In this document: piece after piece, positions 16,561-26,755 of the stretch | How the letters are laid out: the number at the start of each line of letters is the position of its first letter | Position numbering within the stretch: the stretch's first letter is position 1 | Assembly (NCBI GenBank): GCA_050178795.1 | Contig: JBFXFT010000003.1 | Location: 62,001 to 126,000 of the forward strand | Direction: 5' to 3' | Source: STF1-184 sp050178795 | GTDB taxonomy: Bacteria; Bacillota; Clostridia; Christensenellales; UBA1242 | Length of the DNA stretch: 64,000 nucleotides | Notes under the pieces: model-generated | Database searches by the model: none | What the model was told of the DNA's origin: nothing | Seen by the model: only the letters and a program-made list of their open reading frames with translations | Made by a program: the position numbers and the translations under genes

Positions 16561-17298
16561 TTACGATTCATTATCGTTTTTTGATTCTTCATCGCTTTTA
16601 TTTTCTTGTTCTTCGGTTTGTTTTTGAATCAATTCTTTATTTTTATTTACATCGCTCATTATCATATTATATAAAAGGAAAATAGCAGCAAAAGTAATTA
16701 TTACAAGAATAATATTGTCTTGAATAAAGAAGACAACGTCTCCAACATAAGGAATTGAGGCTTTAACTATGCCATAAACTCTATCATAGGTTATGCCAAG
16801 CCCCGAACCATCTGGTGAGCCGTCAAATGGGTTTACAGTGTAATTGGTGCCTTGTGTAACATATAGCATGTCTTCAGTAAATGCAGTACCAGAATACCAT
16901 GCAACTACATCTGTTCCATACTCTGGCATAAATATATAGTACGCACCGTTTTCGTCCCAAGACGCATCATACGCGTCATAATCTCTAAATTCTGCAACTA
17001 CGTCGCCCTCTGTGGTTCTTACGCGAATTAATTGGTGCGTAATAAAGCCGCCAGCCGAACCTGTATATGTTATTATATCGCCAATCTTTACATCTTCTGG
17101 CGCCATTTTCTTGTCTATTGCTAGGCTTCTATAAAGTATTATTGGCTCCATGCTTACGCCATCCACTATAAGCGCTCTATACCCTACAGCATAACCTATA
17201 CCAATGGTTAGCACCATAGCGGCCAATATAGCAAGTAATGTTATTTTTATTATTTTTGATGCAAGAGATACTCTTTTTTTATTTTCCACTATTTTCAT
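16561..17298 (-). CDS. Second SipW-type signal peptidase I
   Basis: An S26B signal peptidase of 245 residues. An N-terminal membrane segment (about residues 17-40) is followed by VDGVSMEP with Ser49, then FITHQLIRV with His88 as the general base (the SipW/eukaryotic-type Ser-His pair, not Ser-Lys). Between and after these is a larger insert (about residues 95-180) than in the cluster-1 enzyme. A second membrane segment lies near residue 205, and the tail is long, acidic and Lys/Glu-rich. AAGGA abuts the ATG too closely, so initiation at the in-frame GTG at 17289 is possible. It heads an operon with three candidate substrates. Confidence 0.87.
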   Translation of the reverse strand: MKIVENKKRVSLASKIIKITLLAILAAMVLTIGIGYAVGYRALIVDGVSMEPIILYRSLAIDKKMAPEDVKIGDIITYTGSAGGFITHQLIRVRTTEGDVVAEFRDYDAYDASWDENGAYYIFMPEYGTDVVAWYSGTAFTEDMLYVTQGTNYTVNPFDGSPDGSGLGITYDRVYGIVKASIPYVGDVVFFIQDNIILVIITFAAIFLLYNMIMSDVNKNKELIQKQTEEQENKSDEESKNDNES

Positions 17299-17353
17299 TC
17301 CTTTTTATTATTTAACTTATTAAGTCTATCACTTTTGAAGCATTTTGAAAACT

Positions 17354-17385
17354 AAAAACCCCAAGAAATTAATCTTAGGGTTTTT
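17354..17385 (-). terminator. Terminator of the giant lipoprotein gene
   Basis: AAAAACCC-TAAGA/TCTTG-GGGTTTTT stem-loop on the minus strand, just after the lipoprotein stop and before the promoter region of the SipW cluster. Confidence 0.9.
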
Positions 17386-17408
17386 ATTATTTGTTTTATT
17401 TGCTCTCA

Positions 17409-20400
17409 TTAAGACAATATAGGGTAAGTTCCTGAAGCAACCCATAAATCTGTTCCGCCACTGTATGAGTTTAATAGACTTACAAAGTTATAAGAAATCA
17501 TATAACTTTCCAATTCAACAAATGAATTGGTTCCTCCCATATTATTTGCTAATACATAAGCAGAGCCTGAAAGATAATAAGAATAAGTTATTCCATTGGC
17601 TGCAATATTGTAACCAGCAACGCCACCAGAATATGTTGCAGCAACGCCTACCGCTCCGCCAGTTAAAGTTGTCTTTATTGTACCAGTACTATAACAGTTG
17701 TTTATCAATCCATATAGACTTGCACTTGAATACTTGTTGTAGCCTGCTATTCCGCCTGCATAAGCGGCGTAAGCGTTATCAGAAGTGGTTTCAACGTTAC
17801 CCCAGTTATATGAGTTCATAATTGTTCCAGTAAATTTAGTATCGGTGTTATAGTTATAGCCTGCTATACCACCTGCATAGCCTGGTGCACTTACATCGGC
17901 ATCTATTGACCTAGCCAAAATAGCGCTCTTGTTATAAGACTCTGTTATGTTGCCATCATTGTAGCCTGCTATACCGCCTGCATAATTACCGGACACTGTA
18001 ACGCCAGCCTCTGAGCCAGACCTATTGATTAAACCATTGTTATAGCCTGCTATTCCGCCTGCATACACAGTGTTTTGGTCATTTGTTGGTGCCACATCAG
18101 CCGAACTATATGCAAATCTAATTGTTCCGCCGTCATTCCAGCCAACTATACCACCAGCGTATAGCCTCTCACTTTCTGTCAATTCTGGAGTAATACTTCC
18201 GCTAACAGTAACATTTTGTATTGTTCCTTGACTATAACCAGCAATTGCACCGACATATGTACTTACATTGTCAATATTTACATTTTCTAAGTATAGGTCA
18301 TAAACACCAGCACCAGAGCCTACATAACCAAACATTCCAGAATAGGTATAGTTTGTACCATCAATAGTCATATTGTAAATGTAGTGTTCATTTCCTTCAA
18401 ATGAGCCAATAAATGGTTCGTTTAAAGTTCCTATTGGTTCAAAATCAACCGTTGCATTTAGTGTTATGTCGGCCTCAAGTGAATAGTGCGCCGTTGGGTT
18501 AAACCTTACATTTCTTAATTGAGTTGAATTTATTATTACAAATGGATATTCTTCAGAGCCATTTCCACTTTGAAACAAGTTAAATAGATATGCTTCAGCA
18601 CTAGTGCCTGAGGCTATACTAGGAAGACTGCCAGAACAGTAAGCAGTTACCGTAATTGAGTAAGTGCCAAGTTCCGTCAAGTAATAATAATTATTAGTAA
18701 CTGTTACTATTATTGGATTTTCTATGTCGTTGTCAAGTACAATTACTAGTTCATAACTATCTGCAAAGTCGCTAGCATCCCATGTTGCTTTGCCATTTGC
18801 CATTTGTACGTTAGTAGGTGTCGTTGGTCTAGTTAAATTAAATTGAGCACTACTGTTTGAATTTGCATAAATACTTCCGCTCTCATATAAAACTGTTCCA
18901 AGCGCTTTAACTGTCACAACATATTCGCCCTCTGTAATTGTTTCATTTATTGGGTATGGATATTCAGACGCATTTGTAACATCAATGGTTTCAACTATAG
19001 AAATACTATCTCCGTCTGCATTATGTCCACTTATGTTTAGTTCATATAGTTGAGTGTTTGCAACAGCGTCCCAATTTATGTAGTATTGGTTAGTTTCATC
19101 TTTTGTCAATGAAATATTTGTTGGTGTTGCAAGTTTAGTTACAACTAGTGGAGATGAACCAGAAGCGTCTGCGCCCACCTTTACCGAGTTAAGGTTATAA
19201 GTACTGTTTCCGTTTGTTTGCAAATAGATACTGTAAGTGTCTGCGGCAAAATCGTTACCTATGGTGTAAGATGATGTTCCGCTTGGAAGCGTTGCTTGGA
19301 AGTTTACAGTTGCGTTAGAAATGTATATAGTATAACCATTCACATCTCCCATAGCACCTGCTGCCCTTGTCCATTTTAATATTCCGTCTTCAACTCTAAA
19401 GTATGTAACTGGGTCCATCTTATATACAGACAATATATTGGAAGCACTACTAGTCAAATATGTGCTCGTGCCCCTTGCCTTTATAGACACATAATATGAG
19501 TTTGATGGATAAGTATCTGGTAGAGCATACGATGTTGTAAGTCCAACATTAATTGTGTTTGCTCCCACTATTAATAGGTAAGCGCTTGCATTATTGTTTG
19601 CCGTCCACTTAAACACGCCATTTTCTATTCTAAAGTTTGCTATTGGTTCTAGTTTTGTTGCACTTATTGTTGAGCTGGCTGCAGATGTAACATAAATTGT
19701 GTCATCTCCCATTGACCTTACGGCAAGTTCATAGTCGCCATATTCAAAGTCAGTACCTAATTCACAAGATAGACTTATGCCTGTTGGTACATAACTGCCA
19801 TTTGCAATTACCTCATAACCAGTTGCATTGGTTGCAGAATTAAAGTAAATAATTCCGTTTGTAACGTGTAGATTTGTTGGAGCATCAAGTCTGGTTACTA
19901 AAAGTGCGCTAGAGTATTCACTAGTTATATATTCTGCACCATTTCCAATAGACTTAACCCTTATGTTATAGTCTCCACTTGGGTATGAGTCTGGCAATAT
20001 AAAGTTTGTTACATCGCCAACATTTATTGTAGTTTCATTATCCAATGAGTCTGTAATTAATAGTTCATAACTTTGAGCGCCGTAAACAGAGTTCCATGCA
20101 ATAAGTCCGCCCTCAACCCTTCTGTTGCTTGGGTAATTTAATACATATATTGTAAGCACGTTGGATTTATCCGAATTAATTTTATTTACGCTGTCGCCAA
20201 GGGCATATATTGATGCTTCAAATACACCAGCACCATAGGTTGCAAAGTTTGCAAGAGTATAGGTTACATTGGTCGTATCTGGAAGAGTAGTTCCATTAAT
20301 TGTCAAACTGTACCCAGTTCCATTTAGTACAGAATTCCACCTAATTATTCCATTTTCTATCCTTAAATCGCCAGGCATACTTAATTTGTCTGCATTTATT

Positions 20401-23096
20401 AAAGTGCTAGTATCGCTCAAGAAACCATCTTCCGCAATAGCACAAACACCAATGTCATAATTTCCACCGTCATATTCTGGCGCTGGCAATAGTAACGTGC
20501 TATTAATATGATAATATAGACCTGCTATTTTAACAGAGTAAGAATCTGCATAGTCAACAGCGTCCCAAGTTAACACACCGTTTTCAACCCTTAGGTTTGT
20601 AGGTGCCGTCAATTTTTCTCCGCTTAATTCTATTGTCTCTTCACTGTCTAAGTAAGTTGTTCCGTCCCCTACTGCATAAACTTTTACTGTGTGTATTCCT
20701 GCCGCATAACTTGCAGGCAAAACAAAGAAGTTATTCTCTGTTACATTGCTTATTTCATCGTCTATTATTAATTGATAAGCTAGTGCGTTAGGTGACCTAT
20801 CCCACATAACTTGTCCTTGATATATTCTATATGCACTTGGAGCAGAAAGTTTGCTGAAATTTAAAATTGCACTTTCAGATGTAGCTAGGTTGTAAGCATT
20901 ATCGCCCCTTCCTTGTATTTTTACTGTGTAATCTCCATAAGCCAAACCGCTTAAATCATAATTTGATGAAAGAGATAAATCGTAAAGAGTGATATCGGTC
21001 TCACCTTCAGCAAGCCAAATCTCATAAGCGGTTACATATTGTACCGAATTCCACTTTAAAATTCCATTTTCTATTCTAAAATTCTCTATGTCTGATAGTT
21101 GATAAGCACTAATCTCGCTTGTAAAATCGCTGTTTAAATACTCTGCGCTGTCGCCCTTTGCAAGTGCCTTTATCAAATAAGTTGTGCCAGGGTTTCCATT
21201 TACGTGGTATGGTAAATCATCTGTTGTCAATTTTACTGTTTCGCCGTTTATGTTTAAAACATATTCCGTAGCGTTTGCTACTGTACTTAGTTGTACATAA
21301 CCGTTTTCTAGGCTTATTGTTGCTGGGGTTTCAAGTTTTGTTGCGGTAATTTCATCAGTATAGTCTGAACTTAAGTACCTATTATTGTCTCCAATACTTC
21401 TTAGTTTTATTTGATAAGTGCCTGCCGTAGCAGTAACTTTGTATGCATTCAAAATACCCGAATTGTAACTTTGACCTCCAATTAAAACCTCATAACTAGA
21501 AGTTCCAAGTACACTGCTCCACCTCAACATACCTGCATCTACACGCAAGTTTGTAGGAGTTACTAATTTTTGTACTGTCAACTCGCTACTGTATTCAGAG
21601 TAAATGTTGCCATCTGCCTCTGCTCTTATTGAAACAGCATACTCTTGTGTAGTTAAAATAGAGGCATCATCAAAATATGTGTCAGATGTTTCATATTCTG
21701 TATCGTTGAATTTTATTATGTACCTTGTAGCACCACTAACTGGCACCCATGTAAGTACACCATTTGAAACCCCAAAACTTTGAATTGCATTTAATTTAGT
21801 AGCACTAATAGCATCGCTTTCATTTGAGTTCATAGAGGTTGTGCCATTGCCGTTTGCAACAACCGCTATTGAGTAAACCCCTGCCAAATACTCCTCCCCT
21901 AATAGGTAGGATTGGTCTGAGCCAACTTGAATTAGGTTGCCATTTATTCTTAACGAATATGATGTTGCACTAGTATTTTCATCCCAATAAACATATCCAT
22001 CTTGTATTCTTAAATTTTGTGGCACTTCTAACTTAGTTGTTTCCAAATTTATTGTGTAAACGCTGTCAAGCAAAGTAGTACCGTTACCAGTTGCCTTTAC
22101 GCTAAATTCGTAGTCCCCTGCTGGGTCACTTGTAGATAGCTTATAACTGGTAGTTGAAGAAGTGCGAATATTATTGTTGACTTTTACGCTGTAAGACAAA
22201 GCGTGCGTTACTGCCGACCAACTTACACCTGTTTGTTGATAGGTGAAGTTGTTTGGAGTTGCAAGCCTCTCTATGGTTTTAACTGCGCTATAAGCAGAAG
22301 GATAAGCATTTGAAACATTTGAAACTGCCCTTACTTTAACCGAATATACTTGAGCCACGCTCAAATCCAGTTGTAAAGAAGTCTCTATTGTGTTTGTTAT
22401 TTGTCCGTTGACATAGACATCATAACTAGTTGCACCTGTAACTGCGGTCCAACTAATTATATCTTGGTTATTTTGTACTCCTGTAGGAACAGACATTAAA
22501 GTTGCCGTTATGGTGGCGCTATAAGCGGAAGTATATGCAAGCCTTCCATCGCCCATTGCTTTAATTTTAAATGTTTGTTGAGTGTTAAATGTTGCAATAG
22601 TGTATTGTGGCAAAGTTACGGAATACGAATCTACGCCGTTTATATTTACATAATAACTTAGTGCGTCATCAACGGCATCCCATGTCAAAACCCCATCTGT
22701 AATTGCTAAATTTGTAGGCGCAGTAAGTTGTGTCGCCGTCGCTTGTACATTTACGTCAACATATTCATATTTATCCGAACCATCTAGGCTTTTTACTCTT
22801 ACCTTTGTGCTACCAGCAGCCACCGCTGTAATTTTACCTGTGTCACTTACTGTAGCTACCCTATCATCAAAAACAGAGTACTCAACTACTCTATACTCGG
22901 CATTTACTGGAAGCACGGTTGTAACCAATTGAAATTGGTTTCCAATTACCAAATTCACTTCGTCAACATTTAAAACTATACTGCTAACCATAATGTGTTG
23001 TTCTGTAGGCGTGGTAGTATCTTCACCACAAGCAGCAACGAAAAACACAGAGACAAAAACTAATATTAAAATATATAATTTTTTTAGTTTTAGCAT
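17409..23096 (-). CDS. Giant surface lipoprotein: Big2-like domain, 17 Fn3-like modules, GLUG repeats
   Basis: A protein of 1895 residues. A lipoprotein signal peptide ends in VAAC (Cys23). A Big2-type Ig-like domain follows at about residues 37-115. Then come 17 tandem modules of about 75-100 residues that begin L-x-x-P-x-N-L-R-V-x-x-G-x-L-x-W and end near T-x-K, diverged Fn3-type beta sandwiches. The last 300 residues carry GLUG-like repeats (GGIAGYN...G.I..SYN) that form a beta-helix-like stalk or tip. This is a lipid-anchored rod with a repetitive tip, typical of adhesins. There is no sortase motif. An AGGGGTG site precedes the ATG. It lies directly upstream of the SipW cluster but has its own terminator. 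Confidence 0.88.
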   Translation of the reverse strand: MLKLKKLYILILVFVSVFFVAACGEDTTTPTEQHIMVSSIVLNVDEVNLVIGNQFQLVTTVLPVNAEYRVVEYSVFDDRVATVSDTGKITAVAAGSTKVRVKSLDGSDKYEYVDVNVQATATQLTAPTNLAITDGVLTWDAVDDALSYYVNINGVDSYSVTLPQYTIATFNTQQTFKIKAMGDGRLAYTSAYSATITATLMSVPTGVQNNQDIISWTAVTGATSYDVYVNGQITNTIETSLQLDLSVAQVYSVKVRAVSNVSNAYPSAYSAVKTIERLATPNNFTYQQTGVSWSAVTHALSYSVKVNNNIRTSSTTSYKLSTSDPAGDYEFSVKATGNGTTLLDSVYTINLETTKLEVPQNLRIQDGYVYWDENTSATSYSLRINGNLIQVGSDQSYLLGEEYLAGVYSIAVVANGNGTTSMNSNESDAISATKLNAIQSFGVSNGVLTWVPVSGATRYIIKFNDTEYETSDTYFDDASILTTQEYAVSIRAEADGNIYSEYSSELTVQKLVTPTNLRVDAGMLRWSSVLGTSSYEVLIGGQSYNSGILNAYKVTATAGTYQIKLRSIGDNNRYLSSDYTDEITATKLETPATISLENGYVQLSTVANATEYVLNINGETVKLTTDDLPYHVNGNPGTTYLIKALAKGDSAEYLNSDFTSEISAYQLSDIENFRIENGILKWNSVQYVTAYEIWLAEGETDITLYDLSLSSNYDLSGLAYGDYTVKIQGRGDNAYNLATSESAILNFSKLSAPSAYRIYQGQVMWDRSPNALAYQLIIDDEISNVTENNFFVLPASYAAGIHTVKVYAVGDGTTYLDSEETIELSGEKLTAPTNLRVENGVLTWDAVDYADSYSVKIAGLYYHINSTLLLPAPEYDGGNYDIGVCAIAEDGFLSDTSTLINADKLSMPGDLRIENGIIRWNSVLNGTGYSLTINGTTLPDTTNVTYTLANFATYGAGVFEASIYALGDSVNKINSDKSNVLTIYVLNYPSNRRVEGGLIAWNSVYGAQSYELLITDSLDNETTINVGDVTNFILPDSYPSGDYNIRVKSIGNGAEYITSEYSSALLVTRLDAPTNLHVTNGIIYFNSATNATGYEVIANGSYVPTGISLSCELGTDFEYGDYELAVRSMGDDTIYVTSAASSTISATKLEPIANFRIENGVFKWTANNNASAYLLIVGANTINVGLTTSYALPDTYPSNSYYVSIKARGTSTYLTSSASNILSVYKMDPVTYFRVEDGILKWTRAAGAMGDVNGYTIYISNATVNFQATLPSGTSSYTIGNDFAADTYSIYLQTNGNSTYNLNSVKVGADASGSSPLVVTKLATPTNISLTKDETNQYYINWDAVANTQLYELNISGHNADGDSISIVETIDVTNASEYPYPINETITEGEYVVTVKALGTVLYESGSIYANSNSSAQFNLTRPTTPTNVQMANGKATWDASDFADSYELVIVLDNDIENPIIVTVTNNYYYLTELGTYSITVTAYCSGSLPSIASGTSAEAYLFNLFQSGNGSEEYPFVIINSTQLRNVRFNPTAHYSLEADITLNATVDFEPIGTLNEPFIGSFEGNEHYIYNMTIDGTNYTYSGMFGYVGSGAGVYDLYLENVNIDNVSTYVGAIAGYSQGTIQNVTVSGSITPELTESERLYAGGIVGWNDGGTIRFAYSSADVAPTNDQNTVYAGGIAGYNNGLINRSGSEAGVTVSGNYAGGIAGYNDGNITESYNKSAILARSIDADVSAPGYAGGIAGYNYNTDTKFTGTIMNSYNWGNVETTSDNAYAAYAGGIAGYNKYSSASLYGLINNCYSTGTIKTTLTGGAVGVAATYSGGVAGYNIAANGITYSYYLSGSAYVLANNMGGTNSFVELESYMISYNFVSLLNSYSGGTDLWVASGTYPILS

Positions 23097-23257
23097 AATA
23101 CACCCCTACAAGTTGACATAATATTTATATTATTCTAACACTTAAATTTTTTTTTATCAAACCATTTGCGGCATAATAGACTAATATATATATTATTATA
23201 GGGTGCTAACTTGCTTTTACATTAATGGCTTAGTTTTGTTTAAAAAGGTGCTATTAA

Positions 23258-23286
23258 TTGCGAAAATGAGTTAAATATTGTATAAT
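23258..23286 (+). promoter_or_regulatory. Probable mscL promoter
   Basis: TTGCGA, 17 bases and a perfect TATAAT, 34 bases before the chosen mscL start. Confidence 0.7.
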
Positions 23287-23319
23287 TGGCATATAAAAAT
23301 TAAATAATTGGAGAAAAAA

Positions 23320-23838
23320 ATGAAAAAGAAAAAGAAAACCGTTCTTGAAAAGGGCGTAGACAATGTGGGAAATTTTATGCAGGATTTTAAAAAATTTGCA
23401 TTCAAAAAAAACATAATGGACTTGGCGGTAGCGGTAGTCGTAGGTGGCGCTTTTGGTAAAATTGTAACTAGCCTCGTAGACGACATAATAACGCCACTTT
23501 TAAGTATGCTACTAGGAACGGTTAGTTTTGCTGACCTAAAAATTGTAATAACGCCAGCGACAGAAACCGTCGCAGAAGTGGCAATAAATTATGGCTCATT
23601 TTTGCAAAGTATGATTGACTTTTTAATAATTGCCTTCTTTATTTTTATAGCAATAAAAATAATCAATAAGGGTCAGGCTGCACTTGAAAAAGCGGTAGAT
23701 AAAATTGACGGAATTGAAGGAAATTTAAAACCAGCACCACAAGAGGCACCTCTTACAAAAGACCAACAATTGCTTACACAAATTGTGGAATTATTAGAAA
23801 AACAAGCCCCTCAAAAAGACGAACAGAAAAAACAATAA
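23320..23838 (+). CDS. mscL: Large-conductance mechanosensitive channel MscL
   Basis: A 172-residue channel protein. Family landmarks are FKKFAFKKNIMDLAVAVVVGGAFGKIVTSLVDDIITP (first pore helix) and FLQSMIDFLIIAFFIFIAIKIIN (second helix). A charged helix and a longer than usual C-terminal tail follow. MscL opens under hypo-osmotic shock to release solutes. The frame also opens at a TTG at 23308, but that codon is part of the TTGGAG ribosome-binding site for the ATG at 23320, so the shorter form is chosen. The N-terminus still has about 28 more residues than typical MscL, with a run of Lys. Confidence 0.93.
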   Translation: MKKKKKTVLEKGVDNVGNFMQDFKKFAFKKNIMDLAVAVVVGGAFGKIVTSLVDDIITPLLSMLLGTVSFADLKIVITPATETVAEVAINYGSFLQSMIDFLIIAFFIFIAIKIINKGQAALEKAVDKIDGIEGNLKPAPQEAPLTKDQQLLTQIVELLEKQAPQKDEQKKQ

Positions 23839-23915
23839 GCAATTTAAAATTTACTATTGAATTTTTCATTTGAGAGTGATAAAATAAAGGCATAAATTAA
23901 GTAAGGGGAATTAAT

Positions 23916-24578
23916 ATGGAAAAAACAGCTTATTTACAAAACGAGATTGACTTAATAAAAAATGAAAGAATAAAAGACTTTTTAATTGGAGCAATAAACG
24001 ATGTACCTGACTACTTTTTTAAAGCGCCAGCATCAAGCAGTGGAAAGTTTCACCCACAATACGCACTAGGAGAAGGCGGGCTTTTAAGACATACAAAAGC
24101 GGCAACAAAATTTTTAAACCATCTTCTAACAATGGAACACAATAGAGTACACTTCACAGAGGACGAAAGAGACCTTGCACTATGTGCCATAATCTTGCAC
24201 GATACAAGAAAATCTGGCGACACCTGCGAAAAAACAGTTGAAGCAGTAGACTCAACAACAAAAGAAGTTTATGAAAGCAAAACCCTTCCAAATCACCCAA
24301 AACTTGCAGCACTTGCAATAGTTGCAAACACAGACAATTACAAAAAACTTACTCACAAAGAAGGCTCTTTTATGTTAAAAGGCATACTTTCACACATGGG
24401 CGAATGGAATACAGACAGAAACAACAATAATAAAGTTATTTTACCAAAGCCAACTTCACTTTTACAACAACTAGTACATACAGCAGACTTCCTTGCAAGC
24501 AGAAAAGACCTTTCAGTTGACCTAAGTAACGACAAAATGGCATATCCTCAAACTGAAGAGGTTGAACCAACAAAATAA
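23916..24578 (+). CDS. HD-domain phosphohydrolase (YhaM-like)
   Basis: A protein of 220 residues with an HD domain: GGLLRHT (His59) and ILHDTRKSG (His95-Asp96) are the first metal ligands, and further His residues follow near 125-150. The sequence resembles the C-terminal HD domain of YhaM/CBF1-type 3'-5' exoribonucleases, but the N-terminal OB-fold of full YhaM is absent. It may be a stand-alone nucleotidase or phosphodiesterase. An AAGGGGAA site precedes the ATG. It appears to be a single-gene unit with its own terminator, convergent with bcp. Confidence 0.8.
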   Translation: MEKTAYLQNEIDLIKNERIKDFLIGAINDVPDYFFKAPASSSGKFHPQYALGEGGLLRHTKAATKFLNHLLTMEHNRVHFTEDERDLALCAIILHDTRKSGDTCEKTVEAVDSTTKEVYESKTLPNHPKLAALAIVANTDNYKKLTHKEGSFMLKGILSHMGEWNTDRNNNNKVILPKPTSLLQQLVHTADFLASRKDLSVDLSNDKMAYPQTEEVEPTK

Positions 24579-24587
24579 TCTAATTAA

Positions 24588-24622
24588 ACAACAAAAAAAC
24601 GGCTTAATTTTAGCCGTTTTTT
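24588..24622. terminator. Bidirectional terminator (HD hydrolase / bcp)
   Basis: AAAAAAACGGCT/AGCCGTTTTTT stem-loop between the two convergent genes. Confidence 0.92.
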
Positions 24623-24640
24623 ATTTGCTTTTAACAAAAT

Positions 24641-25096
24641 TTAATTTAAAGCCTTTAAAATATCTTCTGCATTTGTATCAGGATTTGCTTTTTTAAACAC
24701 TTTAATAATTGTGCCTTTTTCATCCACCACAAAAGTACACCTGGTTACCCCTAAAACAGATTTTCCGTAAAGTTTTTTCTCTCCCCATGCACCATAAGCC
24801 TTCATAGTTTCAAGCGTTGGGTCAGAGAGTAAAATAAATGGCAAATTGTATTTGCTCGCAAAATTTTTATGTGAACTTTCACTATCTTTACTTATGCCAA
24901 TAACTGTAATTTTTCTGTTTTCAAACTCAGAATAGTTATCTCTAAAGGCACAAGCCTGTCTAGTACAACCAGGAGTATTGTCTTTTGGGTAGAAGTAAAC
25001 AACAACTTTTTTGCCTAAAAAGTCTGATAGCTTAAAAGCCTTGCCATCTTTGTCATTTAAATCAAAATCTGGCGCTTTAGTTCCTACTTCTAACAT
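24641..25096 (-). CDS. bcp: Thioredoxin-dependent peroxiredoxin Bcp/PrxQ
   Basis: This 151-residue peroxiredoxin reduces hydroperoxides. YFYPKDNTPGCTRQACAF holds the peroxidatic Cys44 and the resolving Cys49 in the PrxQ CxxxxC arrangement. The length is standard. An AAGGAAG site precedes the ATG. It is monocistronic, sharing a bidirectional terminator with the HD hydrolase. Confidence 0.95.
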   Translation of the reverse strand: MLEVGTKAPDFDLNDKDGKAFKLSDFLGKKVVVYFYPKDNTPGCTRQACAFRDNYSEFENRKITVIGISKDSESSHKNFASKYNLPFILLSDPTLETMKAYGAWGEKKLYGKSVLGVTRCTFVVDEKGTIIKVFKKANPDTNAEDILKALN

Positions 25097-25195
25097 AATG
25101 TATCTTCCTTTATATCTCTATATATTAATTATATATTAATAACTATTTAAAAAGCAAATAAAAACACATAACAAATTAAACTATGTGTTTTTTAT

Positions 25196-26755
25196 CTATA
25201 ATTTTTGCCAAAGAGTTTTGCCTTTGGTAAATAATAATCTAATAATTACCACCAAAAGAACTATAAATAAAGTTGCACCAATAATGGCTAAAACCTCTAT
25301 TGGCAAACTTGGGAAAATAAAGTATAGTGCGCCAAGTAGTATTAATAAGGCAAAGCCACATAGCATTGTAACTACTGTACTCATACCATTTTTGACTACT
25401 GAAACCTCATCACTCCATTCTAGTTTTGGCAACATTAAGTTGATAAGTACCCCACCAAAAGATATTATTGCACTTGCAAGTAGCGGAATTAGCGCAAATA
25501 GCACGGCTTGCAATATTGTAAATTGCAAAGCAATGGAAAGCACTATTGAACCAACAGCAACAAACGGAGCCGTAGCAAGAAGGTTTGGTGCCGCCTTAGA
25601 CAAAAATATGTCCTTTTCTGCCACAGGTATTGATTTTAGCACCCACAAATTTTTGCCCTCTAACGATATCGTGCTAGGGCTAATCATTGTTAAAAATACA
25701 AAGCTTGTATACATAAGCGTCAAGACACCAAATATTATTTCGGTAGGAATTGTGATGCCTATTAAAGCGCTAAGCCCAGCGGAACCTTTAATTAAAACAA
25801 ACACCGTTAAAATTACAATAAATATTGGTCCAATTATGGTGTTTAAAATGTAAATTGGCGTTAAAACATATCGCTTTAATTCCTTTTTTATAAGGCTAGA
25901 TAGAGCGCTAGTTTTATTTTTGTAAATAAGTTCTGTGTTAGTGTTTGTATAACCAACAAAGGTCTTTCCAAAGTTTTCAGAGTAGAGTTTTACGCCCAGT
26001 GCTGCTGGCAAAATTGTAATTATAAGAATTTTTATAAAGTCTATAATGTTACCAGCCAAAACAAAGTTAATGAACCAATTTACTGGAGGAAATTGGTTTA
26101 TAAAAGCGTCAATATCTGCTGGATTTAACGTCCCATAATTGGGCATTGAAACTGCAAAAAGTGCTAAGGTACAAAAAAAGGCAAAAATTGCAATAAGTGA
26201 TTTTAGTAGTGCGGCATATTTGCTTCTATTAAATATTCTAGTTACTACAAAGGTAAGTATATGTTCTAGACCCATAGCAAATAAGGGAACTAATAATGCC
26301 GACGCTAGCCCAAATAACAAAATAGGGACTGAAAAACCATCATAAATTAAATACCAAATGACATAAGGTAAAAATAATAATATCATAAAAAATGCGTCAA
26401 AAAGATAAGTAGAAACAACCTTAGAAATTGCTATTGTAGATTTTTTAATTGGCAACGACAGCAATAAGTCTGCGTCTGTCGCCGTGCGTGCAGAGGTCGT
26501 TTTCATAACAGAAATAAGCGTCAATGTAACAAGTGAAATTAACACGCCATTAAATAGTGCTATTTTAGAAAGTCCTAAAGGCGAAAGTCCAACATATTGA
26601 GAGTACGCTTGAAACAAAGATAGCACAAAAAAGCCAAGCCCCATAAGTACAACAAGCCCAATCATAACTGTCATCTTTTTTCGTTCTTTTTTGCCCTGCA
26701 ATGAGCCAATTAGAATATTAAAATTGTTTTTCATCAATATTTTAAAATTATTCAT
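25196..26755 (-). CDS. ABC-2-type exporter, membrane subunit
   Basis: A 519-residue permease with about 12 hydrophobic segments (two at the N-terminus, then groups near residues 105-215, 240-270, 300-360 and 390-515). This suits an ABC-2-type exporter. GGAGAG lies 5 bases before the ATG at 26755; the GTG two codons earlier overlaps that site. The start overlaps the TAA of the ATPase gene (ATGAATAA), so the two subunits are translationally coupled. The substrate is unknown. It ends with TAG, one of only six in the window. Confidence 0.85.
   Translation of the reverse strand: MNNFKILMKNNFNILIGSLQGKKERKKMTVMIGLVVLMGLGFFVLSLFQAYSQYVGLSPLGLSKIALFNGVLISLVTLTLISVMKTTSARTATDADLLLSLPIKKSTIAISKVVSTYLFDAFFMILLFLPYVIWYLIYDGFSVPILLFGLASALLVPLFAMGLEHILTFVVTRIFNRSKYAALLKSLIAIFAFFCTLALFAVSMPNYGTLNPADIDAFINQFPPVNWFINFVLAGNIIDFIKILIITILPAALGVKLYSENFGKTFVGYTNTNTELIYKNKTSALSSLIKKELKRYVLTPIYILNTIIGPIFIVILTVFVLIKGSAGLSALIGITIPTEIIFGVLTLMYTSFVFLTMISPSTISLEGKNLWVLKSIPVAEKDIFLSKAAPNLLATAPFVAVGSIVLSIALQFTILQAVLFALIPLLASAIISFGGVLINLMLPKLEWSDEVSVVKNGMSTVVTMLCGFALLILLGALYFIFPSLPIEVLAIIGATLFIVLLVVIIRLLFTKGKTLWQKL

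Noticed and set aside
25185..25853. 222-codon plus-strand frame opposite the ABC permease
   Set aside because: The antisense protein has no family features; the minus-strand frame has proper membrane segments and coupling to the ATPase.
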